Assembly: GCA_012862575.1 (NCBI GenBank)
Contig: BLSF01000132.1
Span: 1-40,922, forward strand
DNA from: Parietichytrium sp. I65-24A
Lineage: Eukaryota; Sar; Bigyra; Thraustochytrida; Thraustochytriidae
Direction of reading: 5' to 3'
Length of the DNA stretch: 40,922 nt
Part shown: positions 29,126 to 40,100 of the stretch, one piece after another
Layout: each line of letters opens with the position of its first letter
How positions within the stretch are numbered: the first letter of the stretch is position 1
Program-made: the position numbers and the translations under genes
Notes under the pieces: generated by a model
What the model was told of the DNA's origin: nothing
Seen by the model: the letters and a program-made list of their open reading frames with translations, nothing else
Databases searched by the model: none

Positions 29126-29449
29126 TCAAATCAGTGACATCAGCGACGTTCGAAGCCTCGGTGTCTCCAAGCCCGAGCTCTCGATGCCTGCAATTATTTC
29201 GGGAAGGAGGACCTTTTCTTCACCAATGATGTTCCAGCCAGTTCCGTCGTTCGACATGGACACCTCGAAGGAATTGACAACTCGGGGGAAAGAAAGAATG
29301 GGCGAGCCTTACTGAGCGAATAGCAATAAGAGAGGGAAGGAGTTTCTCGTCATTATTATTATAGCTCCACGAAGGTTACTCGAGTATATATCTGGTTTGC
29401 ACATGTCGGCATTCGAGGTTCGCGCGGTGGCAATCGTTCGCTTCGACAT
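29126..29449 (-). pseudogene. Possible decayed discoidin (F5/8 type C)-like fragment
   Basis: One minus-strand frame from an ATG at 29449 to the TGA at 29126 is interrupted by a single TAA (29311-29309). After the stop it reads SFEVSMSNDGTGWN followed by an acidic segment, reminiscent of the 'F-x-V-x-x-S-x-D-G-x-x-W' strand of F5/8 type C domains. A pyrimidine-rich CTCAG acceptor-like sequence sits exactly at the stop, so an exon boundary is also possible. It lies about 150 bp downstream of the VWA gene on the same strand. Too short to assign securely. Confidence 0.25.
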
Positions 29450-29601
29450 GATGCTAGCTAGAGCTAGCTAGCTAGCTACTAGCTAGAGAGTACTGACAGT
29501 GAATGGATCTTCATCTCTGTCGGTTTATGTACCAAAAGTTGCATCACATGTTTCGCCCTGGTCCCCCGCACAGGAACGGCAACGCCAACAAAATAGTTCA
29601 T

Positions 29602-30792
29602 TCATACGCACATAGAATCCACGATATTCTGCGCGATGGTGTCGTCCGAATCTCCATTCATACCCGAACTGTATATCTCGTCGCAAACCTTGGTGAAAAA
29701 TGGCTCGTCGTGCGCAAGACGAACACGAAAGCAGATAATTGTTGGCATTTCGGCCCCAAGTCGTGTGGCCATCTTGTTCTTGTGGTAAAGCATGCCTCTC
29801 CAATTACTTTGGTGCAAGAGCTGTCCATCGGAAAATAATATAATGTAGCTTTTTGTGCTCCTCACCACATCTGCGTCGCCCATAAACAGCTTCCAAAAGT
29901 TTGTTGCAGCATGCATCCACACGCCATTCATAGATTGGACCGTGTTTTGAAGCTCCGTTTTGTCTGTGGAGGCAGTCTCCCCGAACTTGAGTTTCCACTC
30001 AACATGATGCTGCATTAGATTTAGGATTCCAAACGCAGTGTTGGTCCCAAACTGAAATTTGTCCACGACATGTTGCAGCATATCAATGGCGGCGTCCGAG
30101 GAGGGCCTTGCGTCAGTGATGAATGTACGATCGAGAGCCAAAAGCACACGCGCATCGCATCCGGAGGACGTTGGGCTTGGTGTTGTCGGGGCAGAGGTTG
30201 GCCCTCCTGTCGTTGGAGCACTAGTTGGCCCTACCGTCGTTGGAGCGCCAGTTGGCACGGTTGAAGCCTTGTAGCACGTGACCCCTGCTTCGTTATCCGC
30301 ATGGGTGATTGCCTCGTCCGAGTTAGATGCCGATGGGTCATAGCTGTCAAAGTTGACGGGGGATGACGACCACGTGCTCATGGCATCCCATGGCTCACCA
30401 AAGTAACCATCATCTGTAGTGAAGTACAGGCACCTGCAAGTGCCACCGTCCGTCACTTCGAACCCGTCCGCCGGATAATAATAGATGTAGTCTGTACCTG
30501 AATAATTTTCGATGTACTCGATCATATTGCACAGATCTCCACAGGACGTGGAGTCATACGATCCGAGGAACTCGTAGTAATCTAAAAACCCGGACGAGGA
30601 TTGGCACCTCCCCGTTCCCACCAATTCGAAATATACATTATAATTTTGTGAGCCAATTGTAACCTGCGAAATATGAACTCCTCTCAAAGTTCTTTTGTGC
30701 CCCATCACCAACTCATCCCCCAACTTGGCATCTGCAAACGACGTCAACCCAGCCAGCAGCGCAGTTGCGCAACTCTTCACCGTCAGACCCAT
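29602..30792 (-). CDS. Secreted protein with PT-rich linker and degenerate VWA domain
   Basis: A 396-residue predicted extracellular protein. The signal peptide covers residues 1-22. Residues 40-175 form an aromatic, Cys-containing region (C63, C85, C89, C119, C121, C173) with a PAN/WSC-like spacing. Residues 179-209 are a Pro-Thr linker of the PTxAPT type, probably O-glycosylated, as in stramenopile surface proteins. Residues 212-396 are a von Willebrand A domain with LLALDRTF, AATNFWKLF and IILFSDGQ in the expected order. The metal site (MIDAS) DxSxS is altered to D221-x-T223-x-I225, while T297 and D322 are kept, so ion-dependent ligand binding may be weakened. The ATG at 30792 is the first in frame. 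Adhesion or cell-wall role is inferred. Confidence 0.85.
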   Translation of the reverse strand: MGLTVKSCATALLAGLTSFADAKLGDELVMGHKRTLRGVHISQVTIGSQNYNVYFELVGTGRCQSSSGFLDYYEFLGSYDSTSCGDLCNMIEYIENYSGTDYIYYYPADGFEVTDGGTCRCLYFTTDDGYFGEPWDAMSTWSSSPVNFDSYDPSASNSDEAITHADNEAGVTCYKASTVPTGAPTTVGPTSAPTTGGPTSAPTTPSPTSSGCDARVLLALDRTFITDARPSSDAAIDMLQHVVDKFQFGTNTAFGILNLMQHHVEWKLKFGETASTDKTELQNTVQSMNGVWMHAATNFWKLFMGDADVVRSTKSYIILFSDGQLLHQSNWRGMLYHKNKMATRLGAEMPTIICFRVRLAHDEPFFTKVCDEIYSSGMNGDSDDTIAQNIVDSMCV

Positions 30793-31218
30793 GCCTCCCG
30801 ACCTATGTTCTTGCTCTTGGCGGCCCGACTTCGTACCACGCTCCCCGCGCTGCTCGAACTGTTTCGCCCCAAAGGTCGAGTCTCGTGCAAGGCACCAGTC
30901 CCTGTTTTCGTACTGGTTGTGCGTAGACCGAGTGGCGTGTTCCCTTTCTCTGTGCTATTGTTAGACTGGACTCAACATTGAACAGTCTGTAATGTACAAT
31001 CTTAAATTTTGAATGTTGACTGCGAGAGGATGATGTTTACGTTGTGAGTGCAAATGAGTGCACAAGTCATACGGGACCAGTGAAGCCACGAAGTGAGAGC
31101 GTAAACAAACCCTATCGGAAGGTGGGGTGATACGGGACCTTATGGTACGAGATTCCGCAGAGGTCGTGAAACATTATTATCGTCAGTGTTCCCCCGCTGT
31201 CGAACTGGTACCAGTACA
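30793..31218. other. Intergenic: 5' flank of the VWA gene
   Basis: Contains copy B of a small dispersed repeat (31069-31139) and no supported gene. Confidence 0.5.
31069..31139. repeat. Small dispersed element, copy B
   Basis: A 51 bp core (31079-31129) homologous to 28978-29034, in the same orientation, lacks about five bases after AAACAAACCC. It is bordered by a perfect 10 bp direct repeat ATACGGGACC (31069-31078 and 31130-31139), different from the border repeat of copy A. That difference is what independent insertions would give. Confidence 0.58.
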
Positions 31219-31957
31219 ATGCACTCGCAGTCAACACGTGCGTGGCACACCGAGAGGCCCATCCGAGAAGGCTATAGGATGAGTTTGGAGGTTTGCATCA
31301 CATTGCTTTCCATTTTTTCCAAATTCACTTTTCGCGAGCGGCCGGGCACAGTGCTAGTACTAGTACTAGTACAGGTACAGAGAAGCAATGCCACTTGCAG
31401 GGAGCCATACACAAAAATAAACGGAGTCCATGGAGTCCGTGGAGCCCATGGCCAGATCCGATCCAAAGAGAGAAAGCTGAGAAAGCTCCATCTTAAGCGC
31501 CTTGGTATTCAGGGTCAAGATTCCAGAATCAAATCAATTTGGGACACACGTCGTGGAGGAATGGCAGCTATCAAGTGCAACGTACTGGGATCTGCATGCC
31601 ACCCATATTTCCTGGCAGCGAGTAAGACTTTCTCTATTTTCAATGTCTCTGAGAAATCAGAAAAAAGAACTTCAGAGTTCATGTCCAACCCCGACTTCGA
31701 TTGTGTGTCAACCGACAATGGAAACGAGCTGAGAAATCGAGATGGCGGCCAAAGTGTTGCGGTCCACGCGCAAACCACCACAACTTGCTTGTCCACCGAG
31801 CAGTAAGTACTTACTCCCTATTCTGTCCGTGCCAAGTTTGGACGCTTGGACCAGCACTTGTCATTGTGCTCGCAGTCAGCCATATCGTCAACCGGATTAC
31901 CACCGTTCTCAAAGCTCCAAGTCGAAACCACTCCCTGGCCTAAGCAATGCCGTATGA
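31219..31957 (+). CDS. Hypothetical two-exon gene, uncertain
   Basis: The frame opens upstream (GTG 31186), and the first ATG is at 31219. It stays open to 31806, where the stop is part of GTAAGT, a consensus donor at 31803. A CTCGCAG acceptor ends at 31875, and splicing a 73 bp intron restores a frame to the TGA at 31957, giving 221 residues. Intron size is close to the proven ones. The product is basic and Ser-rich, includes a Val-Leu run made by a TAGTAC repeat (31352-31372), and matches nothing I recognise. Against it: a 93-codon minus-strand frame (31515-31796) also looks protein-like. Confidence 0.25.
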
Positions 31958-32842
31958 TGAATGTACGTCTGGAACGAAAATGCATTTAAACTTGTTGAGA
32001 ATAGAATTCAGATCAGCGGAGATTCACGTGAAATCTTCTGGTGTTGTAATGTTAGCCTTGAAACTGCCTGTAATAATCATTTTAGAGTCGTCCCAGGCAG
32101 TTCAACATAGTTCAACCCAGCAATTTAAATTGCGCGTGCCTAACGTCTTCCTTATCGTACCAACACCTTTTAGCCCCTCCAAACTCACAACCAAAATAAA
32201 ATAAAAGATAACTTACTTGGAACAATTAAGTCAATTTCAAATTTCCTACATTTTGCGATTCACAGGTGTACGCTTAGGCCAGATTGGCACTGGCAGTGAG
32301 TGAGCTAACGGAGAAATTCGATGTTGGTCCTGTCTAAGAACAGGACACTGCAGTCGCGCATTTCGTTGCTGTGGCTGTCGAGTCCGGGATCCAGAGGGCT
32401 GGAAGGCTATGGAAGGCTCAGGGAAGCACAATATGCAACAGATGCGTTTCATAATCGCACGGGAGGTCAAGAGGGGAGAAAACTCGAAGCCAGCCATACA
32501 TGCAGCGTGTCGCATTTGTCGCATCCGTAGAATGATACCGGTATCGTTCGCGTCCCAGCCTATCACTTCGTTATGATGTATGTTATATGAACGTATAGAG
32601 CTCTCTAGCCTCAACCCACAGTGTCCATGGCTCTCAAGTCTCAAAGTGGTAACAAACGTATAATACATGTAAGACACTACAAACTCTAATTTTCCGTCCC
32701 ATGACAACTACTATAGTAATTAGCTAGCTCGTACAGCTCCACTCACAAGATCAGGCTGGGGGAAGAGATTGATGGTAGTCCCACTTAGTAGAAAAACTAA
32801 TTGGGGTGGTAGTTTGAGCAGGCTCACAGTTGATGAGAGTGA
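31958..32842. other. Gene-free region
   Basis: A/T-rich in its first half. A 153-codon minus-strand open frame (32246-32707) begins at a TTG and has no recognisable content. TACCGGTA occurs at 32536-32543 and a TAGCTAG cluster at about 32712-32729. Confidence 0.45.
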
Positions 32843-33378
32843 CAACCTAACCTAGCTTGTTTCTCAGGTTATGGATGCTCTGTGGCTCTGTGGCAGAAAG
32901 TTTCTCTTGACGACTGGGCGCGTATGACAGATGACCAAGTTGGAAAACAGCTAATAAGAACCTTTCATGACAGGGACAGGTTTTGAGCTCTTTAATTGAC
33001 AAAGTTCTTCACGATTTCGGGTTCTTGGTGGGGAATAGGTTCGGTGTAACTGCTATTTAGTGTTGAAGACGGTCCTAGTGGTTCTCAGTGGATTCTTGGT
33101 TCTTGTTAGAAAGTTTCCGGACTTGGCAACGAGAAGATCTCCTCGACCCACAGCCTGAGCGACTGGGCCCGATTGCGAAAAACATTGTTCCTGGCACGTA
33201 GATATCCGGAGCATTGTGGTTGACAATGAAATCGATCTCGCATCCAGAGGAAACGAACCTCCGATTTGCCCGCATCCGGGAGATTTATCGTGAGATCCGG
33301 GGTGAGATTACGCTTGACAGAGCCAACTTTGACACGTCAGAGGTGAGGACGAAAAGTTGCCTATCCTGGTTTATTTGA
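32843..33378 (+). pseudogene. Broken reading frame of unknown family
   Basis: Two plus-strand frames read like pieces of one protein. Bases 32843-32986 give 47 open codons with WQKVSLDDWARMTDDQVG and KQLIRTFHDRDRF. From 32986 a shifted frame gives SSLIDKVLHDFGFLVGN. After stops at 33058, 33064 and 33076 the same frame continues with REDLLDPQPERLGP, a stop at 33199, and RFARIREIYREIRGE, ending at 33378. Charged-helix composition supports former coding, but I do not recognise a family. A 66-codon minus-strand frame overlaps part of it. Chance, or exons with unrecognised introns, are alternatives. Confidence 0.25.
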
Positions 33379-34150
33379 AAAAACGAAACTTAATTTAAGC
33401 AGACGCTGTTGTAGACTCAAACAAAGCCTGCAAGCGAGAAAATTCGGTTTCGTGAAATACATTGGCGCGCAAAATGGTAGCAAGTCTTGGTCTTGAGCAC
33501 GTTTCAAACTCCGCGCCGTCAAGATCGAGGACCACAACTCTCGACAAAAGGCGCACACACGGCTGTTGCCGCTTTCCATCCCTTGGTCAACACCACCCAG
33601 TAGGTTTTTCACCAGAATCTCGAATTGCACCTCTCCGTGCGATCGATCAAAGCGCGAATGGACCGCAAGTCCTCAAGCAAGAATTCGAAAGTCCCACTTT
33701 CATTCGCCAGCAAGGAAAACGAGTCGCAGGTAGCGTGCGTGATCGCGATTTTCTCGCATATGTTTCCAGAGTGTCATCGTCATCACCATCGCTATCCCGG
33801 TTGAGGTCTTCCGTGAACCTCTTCACGGAGAGGTGCATCAATTCCCTCTCTCCTGTTGTTAGCAACACAAGATGCTCTCGACAGTCCGCGACTTGTTCCA
33901 GTCCCCAGAGCAGAGTCCGAGTCCGAGCCAGTACTGTCAAATCTCCTCCCGCTTCACTTTACGCGCACACAAATAAGCGTCGTGTCTCTTTTAATCACCC
34001 GGCCGCTCGCTGTGAGTGAGTGAGCGTGCTAGTGTTTCTCTCGAACTGCCCAACACATAATGTTACCTTCGCCGACACGCACACACTCGCACGCTTAATG
34101 AGAGAAAATGAAAGAGAGAGCGAGAGGAAACCCCCACATTTCTGCAGTCG
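33379..34150. other. Intergenic: 3' flank of the ankyrin gene
   Basis: Open frames on both strands (33462-34019 +, 185 codons; 33361-33630 and 33647-33940 -) overlap each other and none carries a recognisable domain. Because opposite frames look equally plausible I accept none. A GA-rich tract lies at about 34100-34130. Confidence 0.45.
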
Positions 34151-37100
34151 TTAGTTGTCGGCGTAAAATCTCACCGCTGGACCCTTCAAAATTTCACCCA
34201 GATTTTTGAAGAAGTTGAATTGCTCTCGCATCCGCCTCTCTGCCGGCTCCATCGTGCGGTGCCCGAAGTAAGAGTTGCTCAAAGTGTTCTCCGAAGTACT
34301 CAGCTTTGCGAGCTTTTGGATCAACTTATCCCTCACAAACTCAAGATCAGGAAAGTCACGAGGAATCACATTCGTCTCGACCTCCTTCAAGTAAGCTGCA
34401 AGCGGGTGCCGAGAGAAGGATGCAATCTTCTCTTTCGCTGACTCCTTCTGCAGTGTTGAGCGATCTGCAATGCCCCCAAAAGTTGACATGTGCGGCGTGT
34501 AGTCGAAGTTCTGCAAATGCAAGGATTGGCGAAGGATTATCAGCCACTGATCTAGAACAGTTTGGCCCTCTGCTTCTTCGCTCCTCATCACTAAGTCGTC
34601 CGAAGCAAACTGCAACAAATATGAGAATTTTGCGCATCCCTCTTCAGTGAACACCGAGTAGTTGTCCTTCGAATACCCCCGCTGACTTTCCCCTGCTATC
34701 ACTTGCTTGTTTAAGACGGTTTGACCATTGTTGAACTTTTCCGTCACCCACTCGGGCGAGAACGACCCATCGAAGAGCTCTTTCAAGACTTGCGTCTTGG
34801 CCGAGAAGCAAATGTGCTGAAAGCAATTCAGGCCATCTTCATCCTTATGATTAAGAGCCTCCTGCAGCACATCCTCGCCGGCCAGTCGGCTGTACAAGTC
34901 CATGGCTACGCGAAACCAGTATGCATCCCAGGCTGACGAAAAATTGATCTGTGTGCGAAGAATCTGCAGCGGGTTCAGCCTACTAATCTTGGTGCGGGCG
35001 AGAGGATCCGCGCCAAGCTCCAAAAGGACAGCGAGTGCGTTGAGGTCAACCCTTGCAGCAGCAATGTGGACCGGGCAATACTCTTCGCAATCTGCGCTGT
35101 TGTCCCGGCTGCCCCTTGCCAACGAAAAAGAAGAAGATCCATTCTCACAGTACAAAGTGCCCATCAAGCACGGAGCATTCAAAATCCGGCTCTGCTCCTC
35201 TGGATGCGCTTGCTGTACCGCCCATGTAATCATTTCAGGCTTGTTGCACTGCAAAATGTAATAGAAGAGCGATCGGCCGGCACAACTCATTTGCGTCAAA
35301 CCTTGGCGTCCAGCTCGAACTGAGACAGCGGCCAGATACGCTTCTTTTGTCTGCACACGGTCCTGGAGCTCTGGAGCTTGAGAGAGCAATAGACTTGTCT
35401 TTGCAGACACCTGCGCCAGCCCAGCAGATGCGAAAGCGCTCAGCTTTTTTCTCGCTTTCATCTTTGGGACGCTTGATCTCAAAAATTGCTTGAACAGCTT
35501 CTCAATGTGCTCAAAGTCCTCTTGAATCCACTTGATCATATTTTGCGACCCAAACGCGCACGCCACTTCCATCATCGTGCAAGGTAAAACCTCAGAAAAC
35601 TGCGAGCCAGACTTGCCTTCTTCTTTTCTGTTGTCTCCCTTCTTAACGTCCAAGATCGTCTTCATTCCTTTGTATCGGCTCGAACCTTCGTCTGCGGTTC
35701 CTGAAGTTTGCAAGAACGAAGCGAGATTAAGACCTCCGGCAGCAGCTTCCCAGTCATGGCCTCCAGCTCCAAAAGCAATTAGCATCTCCATGCACTCTAC
35801 TCGATCAAGTGCGGCGCAAAGGAGAGAGATGCTAGACGTGTCCGTGAAACTTGTCTTCAGAGGGTTCGTCTCGATCTCGACTTCGCTCAACACTTGTAGA
35901 ACAAACTTGAGCAGCTCGGGGTCATTCTTCAGAATCGCAAAGTGTACCAAAGGAATCAGAGAGTCATTAAGCGATTTGACAATGGGCTCTATCAGGTGAG
36001 ACGGAAGGTCTTCCACAAGCGAAGAGGAGCTTAGAGGAACCATCTTGAAGAAAAGGAATGCAGGATGGAAGCAAATCGCGCACTTCTTGGACTTCAACGC
36101 TTTGGAATTATCTTTCTGTTGCTTTTTCGCGAGCTCTCCAACCTTTGACACGTTCAGGTCGTTGCCGTAGAGATAATCGCCCTCTTCTACTTCGCCGCGG
36201 TCATCATTTTCAGAGTACACATGGCTCTCGCTGGCCTTCATCAGCTTGATATTGTCCACACGCCTTGATCTGCTGTCGTCTTGGTTGTCCTCGGCGTCTT
36301 TATCTTCGGATGGCGGCTCGTAGAATGTCATGGCAAGCTCGTAAAGCTCCTTGGCAACAGCGCTTCGATCTGAACAGTCTGCATTCGCGATGGTGAGCGT
36401 GAGCAGAGACATTCCTGCACCGTTCACGGTCATGAGGAGCTGGAGCTCGTCCTCACCGGTACGTTTCACAAGTTCAACCACCTTCTCGTAGTTCCCATTC
36501 CAAGCCGCCTTGTAAGCTTCAAGGATCCTTCCATCTGTGTCCTTCACAGATATATTAGGCGATATACGTGCCCTTCTCTGGACAAAAGCGCTGTACCTTA
36601 GTCCGCCTGCTATTCCTTTTGCTACTTCTGCTGCAAATGATGCATTCAGCACAGAATACGTTTCGAGCACGAGCCCTTTCACCTCTTCCCGGGTCTTGGA
36701 AGGTACCTCATGAAGGTTTGTGGAACGGCCTACTCCGCTACGGAGAGCCTTTTCTCCTGCGTCAAGTATTGTTTTTCCGTCGACTGCCTTGAGCTTTGCA
36801 GAACTAAACAGTCCTTGCAACGGTTTAACTCGGCCCTTGTCATTTTTGCTGCTTGAAGATCTTCGAAGCCCGCCTAGGAAACCCTGTACCCTGGCCGACA
36901 ACCGTGTCGGAGAGGGTGACTTTTCCAGTGTGTGTGGCGGTGTCTTTCCGCTGTCGTTTTCTTCGTACCGTTCGTATTGTTCGAGAATCTCGGTCAAGAG
37001 AGTCATCCTTGCATAGAACTCTAGCTGTACCTGAGCATAAATGGCACTTTCCTCATCACTGAGCTTAGACTTGGGTTGAGAAGCTTTTGCCGTGTCCTCG

Positions 37101-40100
37101 CTCATCGGATGTCCGACATAAAGAGATAGCATGAGAGTCTCGTAAGGGTCGGCTTTCGAGGAGCGCTTGTACTCTTCCAAGAGCTTGATGGCCTCGTCAA
37201 GGCCTTGCCTGTTTTGATCGCTTTGGCCTTTTTTCTCAGGATCATCGCGCATGATTTGGTAAATTTCTCCTGCGAAGGTGGACAAAACCGCTGCAAGGCA
37301 ATCTTTGGCAGTGTATGTCTTGAGTTTATGAGAAGGTTGATGCCATTCCGAATATTTTTCGCCGGTCCTCATATTCGCGAAATTAGTCATCCGAGGAAAT
37401 TGCAACTTCAGAGCTCCCAGTTTACCCGAGGAGTTGGTCTCAAGCACCCAAATCAACATCTCCGCTGCATTGTCCAAGTTCGTGGAGGCCTTTTTCTTCA
37501 TCTCAGGACTGATAGCACGCTCAGTCTCAGCGAAGATTCCAGTTCGTTCCAACCCCGTGGTATATTTTCCCGCGGTTAACTTTACTCGCGACGACGAGCT
37601 GGAGTCATGCGCCAGAAAGAGAGGACGTTTATAAATAAAGTAGGATCGAAACATGCTACTCTTGTTGGAATTGCCCCAATAAGAGTGAAAGTGCGACGCT
37701 GCCCTTACGTAGTTTTCTAACGCCAGCAAGAGCAAGTGCCCTTGCGTCTGATCATCAATAACCTTATTCGAGTGCCCGTACCTGGAACGAGATGAGGACC
37801 CGGTGTTTTCTGCGATTCGTTGGTCACTAATCATTTTCGAAGTGACATACAGATGCGGGGATAACTCGTAAAATATTTTTGCGATTGGCATACATCCCAT
37901 TTGAACAGCACATACGAGAGGGCTTTTGTTATCCGAGTCGATCCAATTGAGCAACCTTTGAATCACCGCGTCGCGGCCGCGAGAAGCAAGGCCATTTAGA
38001 ACTGCTTCTGTTGCAACCTCGTTTTCTGCGATTGCGAAGAGGTGAAGTAAAGAGTGCCCGTTCTGTGTGGATAAGAAATGAGAGAAGTCGTCAAAGCCAT
38101 GATCGAGGAGCAAGGAAACCATTTCCGTACACGCTGGCTCTTGAGTTGGTACGAGCGCAAGGAGCGGGTAAGTTGCCTCTGACCTGGAATCGGAGTACAT
38201 ATCTCTTTTCTTGACAACAGAAACGTTGCATGGCGTGGCCACCTTGGCCGCAAACTTTTCAACAAGGTCTTTGGCAACCTGAAAGCGTCCAAGAATCACC
38301 GCCAGTTGCAGCGCGGTCCACTTTTGATCAAAGGAGAGGGACTCCACAAAGTCAGATAGCTGGACCAGTCTGGGCGGCTGTTCCCCTGCTTCCGCCATCG
38401 CATCTTTCTCACTCTGCGGCTTCGCCTTATATTCTTGCCAGCGCTTCTCGAAGCGGTGCACGCACGCAAGCAAGGCGTCGAGAACATCTGGGCGGTTGTA
38501 TTCGGCGATGAGATGTAGTGAGGATCGCCCGTCTGGAAGGCGCAGTGTAGGGTCCACGAGGTCCTCCTCCAGAAGGAAATTGCAGCACTCGGTCGCACCA
38601 GAAAGCAGGCCAATATGAAGCGGGCTTCTCCCGAGATAGTCGCGAGTGTATTGGCTCCAAGAGGGGCCGAGCCTATCCAAAGTAGCCTTCAGCGCTGGAA
38701 GGTCGTTGGCGTTCACAGCTTCGCAAACATCCATGGTCTCGCCTTGGAAGTACGTGCCTTCCTCCCAGTCTTTGTCAGTGATCGGGTTGAAGCTGCCAAC
38801 TTGCTGTCTTCCTGGGTCGTCCTCGAGCCAAGTGAGCTCCCCTCGAACGTACTGCCTGATTTCACTTGCAGGCACATCATCTGGGATTTCGGGATCCTCA
38901 GGAGAGCAGTCGCTCAGCACCTCTTGGGCAGTTCCAAAGAAGCAGGGGTGCAGGTAGTATGGCCGTGATTCCCGAACCAAAGGCGAGTTCAAGATGATAT
39001 CCTTCTTCCGAATCATATAGAGTGTTTGCCTGGCGTTGTACCCCGGTCCCCAAGGAAGGAAAACGGTGGCATAATTCGAATCCTCACCTTGTAAGCCTTC
39101 CATGCGCTCCAGCTGCCCTTTGAGCTTATCTCTTCTATTCTGCAGACGAGTCTTGGCATCGCTCTCCTTGTGGTGTCGCGTCTGATATTCAAGACGCTCC
39201 GATGGGGTTCGAAGCTGTTCCAAAACCACTAGCTTAGGAAGGCCATGCAAGACGTCCCATGGCTTGTCAAAAATGCTGGGATCAATAGCTGAGCGGCGAA
39301 ACGTGGGAAGGAGGACCTCGAATCCTCTCGATGCATACTTTGCCAGGCGATTCTCGTACGACGGGCTTCGTCGCGACATGTCCACGGTATTGTAGCCATT
39401 CATCAGAGCGTAATGGCCACGTGGCGTGGTGTAAACCTGCTTGCCGTTGAACAGATATGTGCAGCTGTCGATATCAAAGCCAGCCAGGATCTCGTAAGGC
39501 GAGTTGTAGATGCGAAGCACGACTTGGATGTGTCGGTACGGGAACTGAGACACCATCGTCACAGCATGAGCAGAGCGGAAGCAAATGACCTCGAAAGGAC
39601 ACGCAGTGCAAATGGAGTCGTATATCTCTTGCAACTTCTTGTTGGCTTGTTCTGGGGTCAAACCGTACAAGAAAAGGTCCACATCGCTTGCTCCATAGGC
39701 TACTTCGTGGTAGTACTTGCGGCGCTGAATGTAGCTTCCATCGTGCTCCTTCGGGATGGGGGCCACGCAGGCGGAGACGGAGCCTCCGGCCGCAACGACG
39801 TTGTCCCAGTTCACAAATTGGAGCTCGTTGCAGGAGAACACCATCATGAACTGCTCCTTGAACTTGTTGAGCGAAGCGACAGTGGCCGGCGTCTGGCGCC
39901 TTGCGCTCCTGGCCTCTGGCCCCAGATCAAAGAGCCTCGGGACGTTCTCCTCTTCATCAAAGAACTTGCGATCCTTGAACCTGGCCTCGCCGCCATCCTC
40001 TTCATCTTCGAAAACGGCGACCAGCCCTTTCAGCGGGTCGTCCAGCTCGGGGACCTCCCACGAGTCACGCTTGCGTGCAAACAGTGCCCTGTCCTCATTT

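Noticed and set aside
32246-32707. 153-codon minus-strand frame
   Set aside because: TTG start, no recognisable content, and frames of this length are expected by chance in this much non-coding DNA.
33361-34019. Overlapping open frames on both strands downstream of the ankyrin gene
   Set aside because: Opposite strands look equally coding-like, starts are mostly non-ATG, and no domain is visible.
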